Assembly: GCA_019914945.1 (NCBI GenBank)
Contig: CM034102.1
Span: forward strand, 310,001-374,000
From: Typha latifolia
Lineage: Eukaryota; Streptophyta; Magnoliopsida; Poales; Typhaceae
Reading direction: 5' to 3'
Length of the DNA stretch: 64,000 nt
A program made the position numbers and the translations under genes. Below, in pieces: positions 63,787-64,000 of the stretch. Position 1 is the first letter of the stretch. The number at the start of each line of letters is the position of its first letter. The notes beneath the pieces are model-generated. The model did no database searches. It had not been told where the DNA came from and worked only from the letters and a program-made list of their open reading frames with translations.

Positions 63787-64000
63787 GTTTTTAGGGAAAT
63801 GTGAACTTTATGGCGTCAAGAGTTAAAACTAAAGTTGTTTCATATATTAGCAGAAATGCTGCTAATGAAATACTCTCACTTTTATAAGTATTAAGCAACT
63901 TCTTTGCCGGTTTAACATTTTATACTTAGTCCTCTGTTTCACCTACTTGTGTTTACTCTATTGCTAGTTGGTCCATAGTCAATAGTACTCAGGTCCAATT
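63439..64000. other. 3' flank of POD1 with (AT)n microsatellite
   Basis: 3' untranslated and downstream sequence. An AT microsatellite of about 30 units runs from 63723 to 63784. No gene recognised to the end of the window. Confidence 0.6.
63723..63784. repeat. (AT)n microsatellite
   Basis: About 31 AT units, the longest AT run in the window. Confidence 0.95.

Overview
This is a 64 kb piece of a plant nuclear genome. All protein genes have spliceosomal introns or plant-specific architectures, introns are AT-rich, and GA/CT, AT, AAT and AAG microsatellites are common. The strong GC enrichment of several first exons (the MAP kinase kinase at 45-46 kb, the XLG first exon at 35-36 kb) suggests a monocot, probably a commelinid; that taxonomic guess is inference. 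A run of 500 N at 40501-41000 is an assembly gap.

Layout: (1) 2.0-4.3 kb, minus: inositol polyphosphate 5-phosphatase, eight coding exons. (2) 8.6-10.5 kb, plus: small secreted purple acid phosphatase, seven exons. (3) 13.7-16.1 kb, minus: actin with the classic plant intron positions and a probable 1.6 kb leader intron. (4) 18.8-23.8 kb, minus: ALKBH10-family 2-oxoglutarate/Fe(II) oxygenase with an unusual metal-site region. (5) 25.0-28.2 kb, plus: anthranilate synthase beta (glutaminase) subunit. (6) 29.6-32.4 kb, minus: xyloglucan endotransglucosylase/hydrolase. (7) 35.3-about 41.1 kb, plus: extra-large G protein alpha (XLG), its C terminus lost in the gap. (8) 42.6 kb: tRNA-Gly(CCC). (9) 45.2-46.2 kb, minus: intronless group D MAPKK. 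(10) 49.0-51.4 kb, plus: meiotic cyclin SOLO DANCERS, followed by a decayed partial copy at 52.2-52.6 kb. (11) 53.3 kb, plus: a 73-aa secreted peptide precursor resembling CTNIP/SCREW phytocytokines, with a dead paralogue at 55.3 kb. (12) 57.0-58.4 kb, minus: P-class PPR protein. (13) 58.8-63.4 kb, plus: POD1/TAPT1 membrane protein containing a U12-type AT-AC intron.

The genes do not form a pathway cluster; they are an ordinary euchromatic series. Exon coordinates were derived by hand from splice sites, reading frame and family conservation. Every complete multi-exon gene closes in frame from start to stop, which is good internal support.

The most interesting signals are the AT-AC intron in the POD1 gene, the peptide-precursor pair with independently duplicated promoter segments, the SDS 3' duplication, and the altered metal-ligand segment of the ALKBH10-like protein. 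I found no novel multi-gene system, CRISPR array or intact transposon.
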